Source of the DNA: Sphingobacteriales bacterium
GTDB taxonomy: Bacteria; Bacteroidota; Bacteroidia; Chitinophagales; UBA2359
Direction of reading: 5' to 3'
Length of the DNA stretch: 64,000 bases
NCBI GenBank assembly: GCA_016711285.1
Contig: JADJTG010000002.1
Location: 434,001 to 498,000, forward strand
Of the stretch, positions 25,276 to 34,728 are shown in pieces. Position 1 is the first letter of the stretch, and every line of letters starts with the position of its first letter. The translations under genes and the position numbers were made by a program. The notes below the pieces were generated by a model. The model did not search any database, had not been told where the DNA came from, and was given only the letters and a program-made list of their open reading frames with translations.

Positions 25276-26097
25276 ATGATTACATTACAAAACATTCAAG
25301 AAAGTGCAGCCTATTTGCGTGAACGCGGTTTTGAGGGTGCTGCTGCCGGTATTATCTTAGGCTCCGGAATAGGCAGGATAGTGCAACAAATAGAGCAAGC
25401 ACAGATAATCCCCTACTCATCAATTCCCCATTTTCCACTTTCTACGGTTACTTTTCACGAGGGCAATTTAATATTTGGCACTGTTGCAGGCAAAAAAGTG
25501 ATAGTAATGCAAGGTCGCTTTCATTTATACGAAGGTTATACGGCTGCGCAAGTCACCTATCCTTTGCGCGTAATGCACGCACTTGGTATTGATAATTTAT
25601 TAATCAGCAATGCCGCTGGCGGGCTTAATCCGGCGTTCAACCGAGGCGACCTGATGCTCATCGAAGACCATATAAATCTCATGAGCGATTCGCCTTTGAA
25701 TCTGTCCAATATCAATGATTTTGGCGAGCGATTTGTGGATATGTACGAGCCATACAGCGCAGTACTCCGAAAAAAGGTAAGCGATATAGCCGCCGAAAAA
25801 GGAATAAAACTCCCTTCGGGCATTTATGTAGCTTTATTGGGTCCCCAGTTTGAAACCAAAGCAGAATATCGTTTTATGCGCCTCACCGGAGCAGATGCCG
25901 TAGGAATGAGTACCGTTCCCGAAGCCATTGTAGCCAAACAATTAGGAATACCCTGCCTCGCAATTTCGATACTCACCAACAATTGCGACCCCGATCGCAT
26001 CAGACCCGTCAATGATATTCAGGAAATAGTAGATACCGCCAACCAAGCCGATGCGCAATTATCCATTTTGCTGACGGAGCTGTTGAAAAATTTGTAG
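25276..26097 (+). CDS. Purine nucleoside phosphorylase (trimeric, PNP I type)
   Basis: 273 residues. Phosphorolysis of inosine/guanosine nucleosides to base and ribose-1-phosphate. Motifs: phosphate loop LGSGIGRIV, HFPLSTVTFHEGNL, MQGRFHLYEGYTA, ISNAAGGLNPAFNRGDLMLI and the base-binding ETKAEYRFMRLTGADAVGMS. Length is usual for PunA/DeoD-2-type enzymes. Nucleotide salvage, as with cdd; transcribed alone, converging on waaA. Confidence 0.93.
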   Translation: MITLQNIQESAAYLRERGFEGAAAGIILGSGIGRIVQQIEQAQIIPYSSIPHFPLSTVTFHEGNLIFGTVAGKKVIVMQGRFHLYEGYTAAQVTYPLRVMHALGIDNLLISNAAGGLNPAFNRGDLMLIEDHINLMSDSPLNLSNINDFGERFVDMYEPYSAVLRKKVSDIAAEKGIKLPSGIYVALLGPQFETKAEYRFMRLTGADAVGMSTVPEAIVAKQLGIPCLAISILTNNCDPDRIRPVNDIQEIVDTANQADAQLSILLTELLKNL

Positions 26098-26163
26098 CAA
26101 CATATTACTACAAAATCTTTTTTTTGTACGGAGTTTATTAAATTTCCCAAACATACACCGCCT

Positions 26164-27450
26164 TTATTTTTTCAATAATTGCTGTATATAGTGCATAATA
26201 ATTGCCGTTCCGCCGCGCCGTTGTTGCACATATTGGGCATTGATGCTGCCCCTTTGCCGCCTTTTTGGTTCGTGGCAACACAGTTCGCCGAGCAGGACGG
26301 CGGCATTTTCGGGAGTAGCTGCCGCCACTGCACCTCCCGCCGCCACCAACTCCACCGCTTCGTTGAAAGATTGGTACTTTTTGCCAAAAACTAAAGGCAC
26401 ACCAAAAACCGCCGCCTCCAAAATATTGTGTATTCCCTTGCCAAATCCGCCGCCGATATACGCTATATCCGCATAGCGGTAGCATTGCGACAGCAGCCCG
26501 ATAGTATCCAATATCAGCACCTGAGCGCGGGCGAGCAAAGCCTCTGGTTGGTCGGCTGCCTGCAATTGTGTATAGCGCACAACGCCCCTGTTTTGCCACA
26601 CCTCACACAAAGCAACTATTTCTTTTTCATTGATTTCGTGCGGAGCGATAAGAATTTTCCAAGATGCAGCTTCCTTTTGTGCGCTCCATAGCACCAAAGC
26701 CGCTTCATCGGCTTGCCAGGTGCTCCCCGCCACTATCAAAGGTTGAGTTTGTTTAAAATCGGCGAGCCAGCGCAACTCGGCAGCGTGGGAAACAGCAGTG
26801 GCAGCCACGCGGTCGAAGCGGGTGTCGGGAGCAATTTGGCAATGCGCAATGCCGATATGCTGCAAAAGCCGCAGAGAGTTTTCATTTTGTACAAATATTT
26901 TATCAAAAAAATGCAATGCCTTGCGCAAAGTAACACCGTACCATTTAAAATAAGGCTTGCTGCTGTCAAAATAAGCCGAAATCAGCACTGCCGGAATTTG
27001 CCGTTGGTGTGCCTCCTGCAAAAAGAAATACCATATTTCGTATTTCACAAAAACAACAAGGTCGGGCTGCACGAGGTCGTAAAAATCGCGGGCATTGGCG
27101 GCAGTATCGGCGGGCATATAAAGCACTGCCGCCGCCAAAGGGTAATTGCGGCGCACTTCGTAGCCCGAAGGCGAAAAAAAACTGAGGATAATTTCTACAT
27201 CGCTGCCATAATGTTGCGTAAGGCTTTCAATGAGGGGTCGTCCCTGTTCAAATTCTCCCAAAGAAGCACAATGCACCCACACACGCCGGAGGGTGGCGGT
27301 TTTTGGGGGCAACTGTTGTGCTGTTTGTTTGCGCCAGTTTTTTCTGCCCGCTGTCCACGCCTTAGCTTTTTGATGAAAAGGAGCAGCGAGCGCGATAGCG
27401 GCAGTATAAGTTTTCACAGCCAAACGATAAAAAGCTAAAGACAGCAGCAT
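26164..27450 (-). CDS. waaA: 3-deoxy-D-manno-octulosonic acid (Kdo) transferase
   Basis: 428 residues from ATG 27450 (MLLSLAFYRLAVKTYTAAIA); an upstream ATG at 27471 adds seven residues. GT30 enzyme that adds Kdo to lipid IVA at the inner membrane. N-terminal membrane anchor, then RVWVHCASLGEFEQGRPLIE with the catalytic Glu, FFSPSGYEVRRNYPLA, LVVFVKYEIWYFFL and, in the C-terminal donor domain, GGGFGKGIHNILEAAVFGVP. A complete single-copy lipid A gene. Confidence 0.93.
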   Translation of the reverse strand: MLLSLAFYRLAVKTYTAAIALAAPFHQKAKAWTAGRKNWRKQTAQQLPPKTATLRRVWVHCASLGEFEQGRPLIESLTQHYGSDVEIILSFFSPSGYEVRRNYPLAAAVLYMPADTAANARDFYDLVQPDLVVFVKYEIWYFFLQEAHQRQIPAVLISAYFDSSKPYFKWYGVTLRKALHFFDKIFVQNENSLRLLQHIGIAHCQIAPDTRFDRVAATAVSHAAELRWLADFKQTQPLIVAGSTWQADEAALVLWSAQKEAASWKILIAPHEINEKEIVALCEVWQNRGVVRYTQLQAADQPEALLARAQVLILDTIGLLSQCYRYADIAYIGGGFGKGIHNILEAAVFGVPLVFGKKYQSFNEAVELVAAGGAVAAATPENAAVLLGELCCHEPKRRQRGSINAQYVQQRRGGTAIIMHYIQQLLKK

Positions 27451-27481
27451 AGCATTTTTATTCAAAAACAATCAAAAAAAC

Positions 27482-27516
27482 GTAAAAAAACCTATAAGGC
27501 TTTAAAACCTTATAGG
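27482..27516 (-). terminator. Terminator after the acyl-CoA dehydrogenase gene
   Basis: Perfect 9-bp stem CCTATAAGG / CCTTATAGG (27491-27499, 27508-27516); read on the minus strand it is followed by seven T residues. Lies 41 bp after the stop at 27557. Confidence 0.85.
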
Positions 27517-27556
27517 CTGGTATATCTTTTCTTTGTAATTCGGTAAAAAGTATTTT

Positions 27557-28683
27557 TTATTTCAATACGCTGCGCGAAATCACAATGCGCTGCACCTCCG
27601 AAGTACCTTCGTAAATTTGTGTGATTTTGGCATCGCGCATCAGGCGTTCTACATGATATTCTTTTACATAACCATATCCGCCGTGTATTTGTACAGCTTC
27701 AGTGCTGACGCGCATGGCGGTTTCAGAAGCAAATACTTTTGCCATAGAGCCGGAGAGCGTATAATCCAAATGCTCATCTTTCTCGTAAGCAGCTTTTAAA
27801 CAGAGCAAGCGGGCAGCTTCAATGTCGGTAGCCATATCCGCAAGTTTAAACTGGATAGCTTGGTGTTTATTGATAGGCACACCAAAAGCTTATAAGCCAA
27901 AGCCAACTCATACGCACCCGAAGCAATACCCAAAGCCTGTGCAGCGATACCGATGCGCCCGCCCGCCAAAGTTTTCATGGCAAATTTAAAGCCGAAGCCG
28001 TCTGCACCGATGCGGCGGTTTTTGGGTACTTTCACATCTTGAAACATCACTGAGCAGGTGTCGGAAGCGCGAATACCCATTTTATCCTCTTTGTGTCCGG
28101 TGCTCACGCCTTCGCTGTGAGCATCTACCAAAAAAGCATTAATACCCTTCGAACCTTGAGTTACATCGGTTTGTGCAATTACAATATATACACCGGCGGT
28201 TTTGCCGTTGGTGATCCAGTTTTTAGTACCGTTGAGCAAATAATAATCGCCCATATCAATGGCGGTGGTACGCTGGCTCGTGGCATCGCTGCCCGCTTCG
28301 GGTTCGGAGAGGCAAAAAGCCCCCACAATTTCACCGCTTGCCAAACGCGGCAGATAGGCTTGTTTTTGTTCTTCGTTGCTATATGTTTCAATACCCCAAC
28401 ACACCAAAGAGTTATTCACCGACATAATCACCGAGCAGGAGCTGTCCACTTTTGAGATTTCCTCCATCGCCAGCACATAGGATACGGTATCCATACCGCC
28501 ACCGCCGTATTCGGGGCTTACCATCATACCCAAAAATCCAAGTTCGCCCATGCGTTTTACTTGTTCGGCAGGATAGCTCATTGTGCTGTCGCGCTCAATA
28601 ACACCGGGTTTGAGTTCGTTTTGAGCAAAGTCGCGTGCTGCTTTTTGTATGAGCAAATGCTCTTCTGAAAGTTGAAAATTCAT
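27557..28683 (-). pseudogene. Short-chain acyl-CoA dehydrogenase, frame broken near 27890
   Basis: FAD-dependent acyl-CoA dehydrogenase (butyryl-CoA type). The N-terminal 280 residues are normal: EEHLLIQKAARDFAQNELKP, GFLGMMVSPEYGGGGMDTVS, AFCLSEPEAGSDA and IRASDTCSVMFQDVKVP. After GIASGAYELALAY the frame is lost; it resumes as AFGVPINKHQAIQFKLADMA and runs to the catalytic region RDAKITQIYEGTSEVQRIVI (catalytic Glu in IYEG). Compared with the family (AYSKERKAFG), about 13 nt coding for SKER are missing, a deletion rather than a single-base slip. Either a true inactivating deletion or an assembly error. Upstream is a PaaI-type thioesterase gene in the same direction. Confidence 0.85.
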
Positions 28684-28765
28684 AATATTTTTATAAATAA
28701 AGAGGACTGATTATTGGTGTGTAAAAATACGATTTTTTGGCAGATAATCAAAATGCAGTTTCTTT

Positions 28766-29182
28766 TTATACTTCCCATTCTTTGGCAGTTTTGTAGCAAG
28801 TGCCTTTGAAAAGAGCCACAATATCGTTGTGTTGATTGCGGATTTCTACATAATAAGTTCCTACGCGCTTGCCGTTTTGTTGCACGGTAGCTACGGCTTG
28901 GAGGCGGTCACCGATTTGAATGGTTTTGCAATGGCTGATAGACGTTTCAATGGAGAGGCTCTGCAAACCAAAACTGTTGCAGGCAAAAGCAAAGGCGGAG
29001 TCGGCGAGGGCGTAGGAGATGCCGCCATGTGCCACTCCGAATCCGTTGACCATTTCGGGTCTTACGCTCAGGGCGAGGGTGCAAGTGCCTTCGCCGATGG
29101 TTTCCAACTCAATACCCAACCACGCACTGAAAGAGTCGTGTTTGAGCATTTTTTGTGTAATGAGTTCGGGTTTTGATGACAT
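28766..29182 (-). CDS. paaI: PaaI-family hotdog-fold acyl-CoA thioesterase
   Basis: 138 residues. Hotdog thioesterase: FSAWLGIELETIGEGTCTLA, then the active-site segment NGFGVAHGGISYALADSAFA (catalytic Asp/Gly-Gly region) and GTYYVEIRNQHNDIVALFKG. Length and motifs match PaaI, which hydrolyses ring-hydroxylated phenylacetyl-CoA thioesters and rescues stalled CoA. paaB and paaC lie 1.2 kb away on the other strand, supporting a phenylacetate link. Confidence 0.85.
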   Translation of the reverse strand: MSSKPELITQKMLKHDSFSAWLGIELETIGEGTCTLALSVRPEMVNGFGVAHGGISYALADSAFAFACNSFGLQSLSIETSISHCKTIQIGDRLQAVATVQQNGKRVGTYYVEIRNQHNDIVALFKGTCYKTAKEWEV

Positions 29183-29498
29183 ATATTATAGATAATTTAT
29201 TGTTGTTGTAAATAATCTGAACAAAGGTTTTTTTTTAAAAAACAAAAAATAGCCGACTTGAATTAAAAAAATCATTCACTCCTGAATCAGCGACACAAAA
29301 AGCGCGTAAATATATTAAAGTTTATGTAAAAAAAGGCATTTCAAACGACAGCATATTCAGCACGTCTGTTTTTTTTTGTAAAAAGACAAATATTGAGCAA
29401 TAGAAATATTAATTCGGCAATTGCTTTTTTTAAAAAAAATTCGGGAAAAAGCAGGAAATACCGCAATTTGCACACCCGCTCATTCTTATTTTTTTAGC

Positions 29499-29506
29499 TA
29501 CCTTTG
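29499..29506 (+). promoter_or_regulatory. Bacteroidota -7 box (TACCTTTG) for proC
   Basis: TACCTTTG lies 20 bp before the TTG start at 29527. The rest of the 344-bp divergent gap (29183-29526) is AT-rich with nothing else recognised. Confidence 0.5.
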
Positions 29507-29526
29507 CACCAATAATTTTAATACTT

Positions 29527-30332
29527 TTGAATACACTCATTATCGGCGGCGGCAACATGGGAAAAACCTACGCCCGCAGTTTTTTGGACTCGCATGTATT
29601 GCGTCCGAGTCATTTGCATATTTTGGAAATATACGAACCACTCTGTGAGGAGTTGGAGCGCGAAGGTTTGGGCAATATATATAGAACTCCCGACCCTTAT
29701 ATCAACCAGATGGAATTGATTATTTTGGCAGTAAAACCACAAGATGCCGAATTGCTCTATCGCGGCATACGCCCATTTTTGCACGAAAATCAAGTGGTGT
29801 TGTCTATTATGGCGGGAGTAAAACTCCACACTATAGAGCAAGGCACGGGGCTAAAAAAAATAGTGCGTGCCATGCCAAATTTGCCCGCACAAATCGGTAT
29901 GGGAATGACAGCATTTACTGCTCGCGACGAAGTGAGCCGCAAAGAACTCATCAACGTACAAAATCTGTTGAGTACCACCGGCTTAGTGATGTATTTAGAT
30001 GACGAAAACCTCATAGATGCTGCTACAGCGGTGTCGGGCAGCGGACCGGCCTATGTATTTTATTTTATGCAGGCGATGATGGAGGCGGCGCAGAAAATCG
30101 GATTTACGGAAGCACAGGCAGAATTGCTGGTGCTGCAAACATTTTTGGGTTCGGTGCATTTGCTGGGCAAAAAAATGTGAGTTGTCAGGAGTGGATACGG
30201 CGCGTAGCCTCCAAAGGCGGCACTACTGAAGCTGCTTTGCACACTTTTGAACAACAACAACTCAATCCCGACATTATTTCGGGGGTGCAAGCAGCTTTTG
30301 AACGCGCCAAAGAATTAGGAAATTTACAATAA
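29527..30332 (+). pseudogene. proC: Pyrroline-5-carboxylate reductase, single-base frame break in an A7 run
   Basis: Last step of proline synthesis, NAD(P)H-dependent. TTG start (TTGAATACACTC) followed at once by the Rossmann motif IIGGGNMGKTYARSF; no ATG is available before it. ILAVKPQDAE, AMPNLPAQIGMGMTAF and the signature VSGSGPAYVFYFMQAMMEAA are intact. The frame stops at 30180 after GKKM, but with one more A in the run at 30169-30175 it continues as NVSCQEWIRRVASKGGTTEA and ends EAALHTFE...RAKELGNLQ at 30332, the expected family C-terminus. Probably a homopolymer sequencing error rather than a dead gene. Confidence 0.9.
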
Positions 30333-30407
30333 AATCATGCTATATTTATTTGTAAATCTGCACTAAAAACCCTATATTGCAGTCTTAACTTTTAATTATT
30401 GATTAAT

Positions 30408-30692
30408 ATGCAAAACAATACACCTGTTTGGGAAGTGTTTATACAAAGCAAAGCCGGTTTGCCTCATAAGCATGTCGGTAGCGTACACGCCGATGATGCA
30501 GACATGGCACTTCAAAACGCCCGCGATGTATATACACGCCGCAGCGAAGGGGTGAGTATCTGGGTAGTAGAAGCCAAATACATTTGCGCCAACAGCCCCG
30601 CCGATGCCGCCGCTTTCTTTGAGCCTGCCGACAACAAAATCTATCGCCACCCCACCTTTTACACCATTCCTGAAGGCGTACAACATCTGTAA
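30408..30692 (+). CDS. paaB: 1,2-phenylacetyl-CoA epoxidase subunit PaaB
   Basis: 94 residues from ATG 30408. Small structural subunit of the PaaABCE multicomponent monooxygenase that epoxidises the ring of phenylacetyl-CoA. Characteristic features: WEVFIQSKAGLPHKHVGSVH, ALQNARDVYTRRSEGVSIWV and the end KIYRHPTFYTIPEGVQHL. Followed 61 bp later by paaC. The catalytic subunit gene paaA, normally just upstream, is absent here; its place is taken by proC. Confidence 0.93.
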   Translation: MQNNTPVWEVFIQSKAGLPHKHVGSVHADDADMALQNARDVYTRRSEGVSIWVVEAKYICANSPADAAAFFEPADNKIYRHPTFYTIPEGVQHL

Positions 30693-30753
30693 TACGGTGC
30701 ATAACTTATAGTACCTTTTTATTTTTCTTTCTTGTCTTTTTTTATAGAATAAT

Positions 30754-31512
30754 ATGACCGAACAAAGACAGCTTTTTAATTTTGTAGTGCGCCTGGGAGA
30801 TAGTACGCTCATCGCCGGACACCGCCTTTCGCAATGGTGCAGCAAAGCCCATTCTTTGGAAGAAGATATTGCCTTGGTGAATATCTCACTCGACCTCATC
30901 GGGCAGGCAACAAATTGGTTAGAGTACGCCGCCACCCTCGAAGGCAAAGGACAAACCGCCGACCAACTCGCCTATTTGCGCGATGCGGTGCATTTTCGCT
31001 CTTGCCTTTTGGTGCAGCAGGAAAACGGCGATTTTGCTTTTACGATGATGAAACAATATCTGTTTGATGTGTTTCAGAATTTGATATACGAAGCACTTTG
31101 CCACAGCAGCGATGCCCACATTGCCGCTATTGCCGCCAAATCGCTCAAAGAAAGTGCCTATCACCTGCGCCACAGCAGCCAATGGCTCAAACGCTTGGCG
31201 GGCGGCACGGCAGAGAGTTTGCGCCGCACTCAATATGCTTTGGATACCCTCTGGAAATATACTGCCGACTTGTTTGAACAAGAAACAAATATTGCTCCCT
31301 TGGTAGCCGAAGGTATATTGCCCGATTATGCCGCCTTGCAAGCCGCTTGGCAGCAGCAGATACAAAGTTTTTTTCAGGAAAACGGCTTGACAATTCCCGA
31401 AAAAACAGTGATGCTCCAAGGCAGCACACAAGGCAGACACAGCGAAGCCTTAGGATATATTTTGGCAGAGATGCAATTCCTGCCCCGCGCTTATCCCAAT
31501 GCGCAATGGTAA
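30754..31512 (+). CDS. paaC: 1,2-phenylacetyl-CoA epoxidase subunit PaaC
   Basis: 252 residues. Ferritin-like helical subunit that pairs with PaaA and lacks a functional di-iron site of its own. Typical stretches: RLGDSTLIAGHRLSQWCSKA, EEDIALVNISLDLIGQATNW, RDAVHFRSCLLVQQENGDFA, SAYHLRHSSQWLKRLAGGTA and the C-terminal GSTQGRHSEALGYILAEMQF. In a complete operon paaD and paaE would follow; instead an FkbM methyltransferase gene begins 34 bp downstream. Confidence 0.93.
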   Translation: MTEQRQLFNFVVRLGDSTLIAGHRLSQWCSKAHSLEEDIALVNISLDLIGQATNWLEYAATLEGKGQTADQLAYLRDAVHFRSCLLVQQENGDFAFTMMKQYLFDVFQNLIYEALCHSSDAHIAAIAAKSLKESAYHLRHSSQWLKRLAGGTAESLRRTQYALDTLWKYTADLFEQETNIAPLVAEGILPDYAALQAAWQQQIQSFFQENGLTIPEKTVMLQGSTQGRHSEALGYILAEMQFLPRAYPNAQW

Positions 31513-31545
31513 ACCCTCCTTTTTGATTTCACCGACATAGCAACT

Positions 31546-32283
31546 TTGAAAGATTTATTAAAAAAATGGGTAAAGAAAATACCTATTGCTTTTACACTCA
31601 ATCAACAATACGACCAACAGAGCGAACAATTAATTCGTTTGTGGTGTCGTGCTGGTAGCAGTTGTATAGATATTGGTTGCCACAAAGGGGAGGTATTAGA
31701 TATTATGTTGAGGTATGCCCCGCAAGGTTTGCACTATGCCTTTGAGCCGATACCGGATATGTATAAGGCATTGCGTCAAAAATATCAATCACGCCCTTGC
31801 CATATTTTTGATGTGGCTCTGAGCGACAAAAACGGAGAAACTACCTTTAACTATGTAGTATCCAATCCGGCATATAGCGGTTTGCTCAAACGCCGCTACG
31901 ACCGTCCGCACGAAGAAGATACTACTATTACAGTACGCACCGCCCGCTTAGATGATATATTGCCCGCTACCACCGACATCAGATTAATGAAAATAGATGT
32001 AGAAGGGGCAGAATTATTGGTATTGAAAGGGGCAGAGCAAACCATTCGCCGTTGCCAGCCTCTTATTGTTTTTGAACATGGTTTGGGAGCATCTGATTAT
32101 TATGGCAGCACCCCAAAAGCTGTTTATGAGTTATTGAGCAGTTGCGGTTTGCATATCAATACAATGAAAAATTATCTAAATGGCAAAGCCCCACTTTCTT
32201 TAGCAGCATTTGAAAAAAATTTCTACAACCAATTAAATTATTATTTTTGTGCGTATTCTGCTGCTCCGCCTATCACCGACTAA
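31546..32283 (+). CDS. FkbM-family SAM-dependent methyltransferase
   Basis: 245 residues, starting with TTG (TTGAAAGAT); no ATG lies in frame before residue ~60. SAM-binding motif CIDIGCHKGEVLDIM, AFEPIPDMYKALRQ, and the FkbM signature MKIDVEGAELLVLKGAEQTI followed by PLIVFEHGLG. FkbM enzymes methylate hydroxyls of sugars, lipids or polyketides; substrate not predictable. The short 33-bp gap after paaC suggests co-transcription without a functional link. Confidence 0.85.
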   Translation: MKDLLKKWVKKIPIAFTLNQQYDQQSEQLIRLWCRAGSSCIDIGCHKGEVLDIMLRYAPQGLHYAFEPIPDMYKALRQKYQSRPCHIFDVALSDKNGETTFNYVVSNPAYSGLLKRRYDRPHEEDTTITVRTARLDDILPATTDIRLMKIDVEGAELLVLKGAEQTIRRCQPLIVFEHGLGASDYYGSTPKAVYELLSSCGLHINTMKNYLNGKAPLSLAAFEKNFYNQLNYYFCAYSAAPPITD

Positions 32284-32285
32284 TA

Positions 32286-32293
32286 TACCTTTG
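32286..32293 (+). promoter_or_regulatory. Bacteroidota -7 box (TACCTTTG) for the M20 gene
   Basis: TACCTTTG directly after the FkbM stop and 59 bp before the ATG at 32353. Confidence 0.45.
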
Positions 32294-32352
32294 TAAAAAA
32301 TAAAGCCATTATTATAACAACTACATCAGAGTAATTCTTTCTCAAATTTACT

Positions 32353-33564
32353 ATGAAGCTCATAGCGCGCATTAAACACCTCGCTACACAATATCACGCC
32401 GACACCGTAGCCCAACGTCGCCATTTACACGCCCACCCCGAACTCTCTTTTCAAGAGCACGAAACCGCCCGCTATATCCAGTCCGAACTCCAAAAAATAG
32501 GCGTACCTTTTCAAAGCGGTATCGCCGACAACGGCGTGGTAGCACTGATCGAAGGCAAGCAACCCGCCACCGCCTGCATCGCCCTTCGTGCCGACTTCGA
32601 CGCGCTACCCATCACAGAAGCCAACAACGTACCCTACAAATCGCGCAACGAAGGAGTGATGCACGCCTGCGGTCACGATGCCCACACTGCCAATCTGCTC
32701 GCCGTCACCCGCATTTTGTACGAGTTGCGCCACGAATGGCAAGGCACTGTCAAATGTATTTTTCAGCCCGCCGAAGAAAAAATCCCCGGTGGTGCTTCGC
32801 TGATGATAAAAGAGGGCGTTTTGGAAAATCCGCGCCCATCTGCCATTTTCGGGCAGCATGTACACCCGCCTTTGCCCGCCGGAAAAGTGGGTTTTCGGGC
32901 AGGTTTGGCGATGGCTTCCGCCGATGAAATCCACTTGCGTGTGATAGGAAAAGGCGGGCACGCTGCAGGTCCACGCGAATTTATTGATCCTATTCTTATC
33001 GCTTCTAACATTATTGTGGCACTCCAGCAAATCGTGAGCCGCCGCGCCGACCCCACTTTGCCCACCGTATTATCTTTCGGAAAAATAGAATCAGTAGGCG
33101 GCTACAACAATGTAATCCCCGACGAGGTGCACATTGAAGGCACCTTTCGGGCGATGAACGAAGCGTGGCGTTTTGAAGCCCACGAAAAAATCCGGCAACT
33201 TGCCCAAAGCATCGCCGCCGGTATGGACGGACGCTGCGAAGTAGAAATTTTGGTGGGTTATCCTTTTTTATTCAACAACGAAGCCCTCACCGCCCGCACC
33301 AAAGCCGCCGCCCTTGAGTTTTTGGGTGCAGAAAATGTAGTAGATATTCCACTGCGAATGGGCGCAGAAGATTTTGCTTATTATAGCCACCAAACCGATG
33401 CTTGTTTTTACCGTTTGGGTATTCGCAACGAAGCACGCGGCATCATTTCCAACATTCACACCGCCACCTTCGACATCGACGAAGAAGCCTTGCACACCGG
33501 CGTAGGGTTGATGGCTTATCTGGCTTTGAAAGAATTGGAGCAGGAGGTGCAAAATATTTCTTAA
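32353..33564 (+). CDS. M20-family amidohydrolase/carboxypeptidase (N-acyl-amino acid hydrolase type)
   Basis: 403 residues, no signal peptide. Metal-binding motif MHACGHDAHTANLL, catalytic Glu pair in FQPAEEKIPGGASLMIKEG, dimerisation domain (RVIGKGGHAAGPREFIDPIL) and late ligand region MGAEDFAYYSHQTDACFYRLG. Closest to the IlR1/HipO/YxeP group that hydrolyses N-acyl or N-aroyl amino acids such as hippurate. Exact substrate open. Confidence 0.9.
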   Translation: MKLIARIKHLATQYHADTVAQRRHLHAHPELSFQEHETARYIQSELQKIGVPFQSGIADNGVVALIEGKQPATACIALRADFDALPITEANNVPYKSRNEGVMHACGHDAHTANLLAVTRILYELRHEWQGTVKCIFQPAEEKIPGGASLMIKEGVLENPRPSAIFGQHVHPPLPAGKVGFRAGLAMASADEIHLRVIGKGGHAAGPREFIDPILIASNIIVALQQIVSRRADPTLPTVLSFGKIESVGGYNNVIPDEVHIEGTFRAMNEAWRFEAHEKIRQLAQSIAAGMDGRCEVEILVGYPFLFNNEALTARTKAAALEFLGAENVVDIPLRMGAEDFAYYSHQTDACFYRLGIRNEARGIISNIHTATFDIDEEALHTGVGLMAYLALKELEQEVQNIS

Positions 33565-33652
33565 AAAATTATGCAGGCATTAAACCTTTTATTTCTTTCG
33601 CACTCTAATTGGCTTTATGATTGAAAAATAATACATTCATTCAAATAAAAAT

Positions 33653-34180
33653 ATGAAAAAAATAATTTTTGCTTTTCTTTTAATGATGGTTTCTGTGTCG
33701 TTGGCGGCGCAGGATTGTGTGTATGAAAAAAACGAATTGGACAAATTCAGCAAAGAAAAAATCGTGCGCAGCAAACCCGCCATATTGTGGGTGCATAAAG
33801 TGAACGGCAATAATTTGTCGGTGGTAGGACGCTATGAAAAAAGCCGCGAATGGTTAGAAATCAAATATTTATCGTCAGAGCCGTTTTCGTTGGCAGAAGG
33901 TCAGGAAATTATTTTTCTGTTTAAAGACCAAAGCACGCTCGCCCTCAAAAGCAACGAAGCCGTAACCGCCGAAAAAACCAAAGATGCAGCGCGCTGGACA
34001 GCTTTATTCTCTTGCAACCTCGACGAGGCATCGTTCAGCAAACTCAGCAGCGGCAATTTTACGGATATTCGCATCACTACGGCAGAAGGCAATAATTTTG
34101 ACAAACCCATCAGTGCCGATATGGCAAGCCGCTTGCCGCAAATGCTCAAATGCCTGCGAGCCGCCGAAAAAGCCAAGTAA
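33653..34180 (+). CDS. Hypothetical secreted protein
   Basis: 175 residues with a clear signal peptide (MKKIIFAFLLMMVSVSLAAQ). The mature part is mixed alpha/beta with two Cys (one just after the cleavage site, DCVYEKNELD, one near the C-terminus, MLKCLRAAEK) that might form a disulphide. EGQEIIFLFKDQSTLALKSN resembles a small beta-sandwich edge. Family not recognised. Own terminator downstream. Confidence 0.75.
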   Translation: MKKIIFAFLLMMVSVSLAAQDCVYEKNELDKFSKEKIVRSKPAILWVHKVNGNNLSVVGRYEKSREWLEIKYLSSEPFSLAEGQEIIFLFKDQSTLALKSNEAVTAEKTKDAARWTALFSCNLDEASFSKLSSGNFTDIRITTAEGNNFDKPISADMASRLPQMLKCLRAAEKAK

Positions 34181-34255
34181 AAAAATATTTAACATCAAAA
34201 AAATTTTGTTGTAACCTTAATATTTGGATTAGTAAAATGTGTGCTCAAGTAGCAG

Positions 34256-34287
34256 AAGCCTTGAAATAAAATATTTCAGGGCTTTTT
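34256..34287 (+). terminator. Terminator of the secreted hypothetical gene
   Basis: Stem AAGCCTTGAAATA / TATTTCAGGGCTT with an AAA loop and T-run, 75 bp past the stop at 34180. Confidence 0.75.
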
Positions 34288-34323
34288 GCTTTAGGTAAAT
34301 AAACCGTAGCACTTAATTTTTTG

Positions 34324-34331
34324 TAACTTTG
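34324..34331 (+). promoter_or_regulatory. Bacteroidota -7 box (TAACTTTG) for clpS
   Basis: TAACTTTG 37 bp before the clpS ATG; a TTTTTTG stretch just upstream is too close for a -33 element. Confidence 0.4.
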
Positions 34332-34368
34332 TAGCCATTCATATTATTGACTATTTTTTTCATTCCGA

Positions 34369-34671
34369 ATGTTAAAAAAAGAAATATTTGCCGTGCAAAT
34401 TCGCCCTGAAAAAGAAGTAGATTTACTATTGGACGAATTATTGGAGGAAAGCAGCAAATTGATATTGCACAACGACGATGTCAATACTTTTGATTGGGTA
34501 ATAGAATGTTTGGTGGATATTTGCAAGCATCACCCCCTGCAAGCCGAGCAGTGCGCACTAATTGTGCATTTTAAAGGCAGATGCTCGGTAAAAGAAGGTA
34601 CAGAAACCGAACTGCTCCCTTTCAAAGATGCACTTTTAGACAGAGGTTTGACGGCAACCATTGAACATTAA
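34369..34671 (+). CDS. clpS: ATP-dependent Clp protease adaptor ClpS
   Basis: 100 residues. N-recognin that delivers N-degron substrates to ClpAP/ClpCP. LILHNDDVNTFDWVIECLVD contains the conserved Asn-Asp-Asp residues that bind the substrate N-terminus, followed by HHPLQAEQCALIVHFKGRCS and the C-terminal KDALLDRGLTATIE. The N-terminal tail is short, as in other Bacteroidota. Followed 58 bp later by the LptF/G permease gene. Confidence 0.88.
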   Translation: MLKKEIFAVQIRPEKEVDLLLDELLEESSKLILHNDDVNTFDWVIECLVDICKHHPLQAEQCALIVHFKGRCSVKEGTETELLPFKDALLDRGLTATIEH

Positions 34672-34728
34672 GGGCGTGTTGCCGTTATTATCTCATTTAT
34701 ACAGCATTATATACCGCATTTTTTAGCT

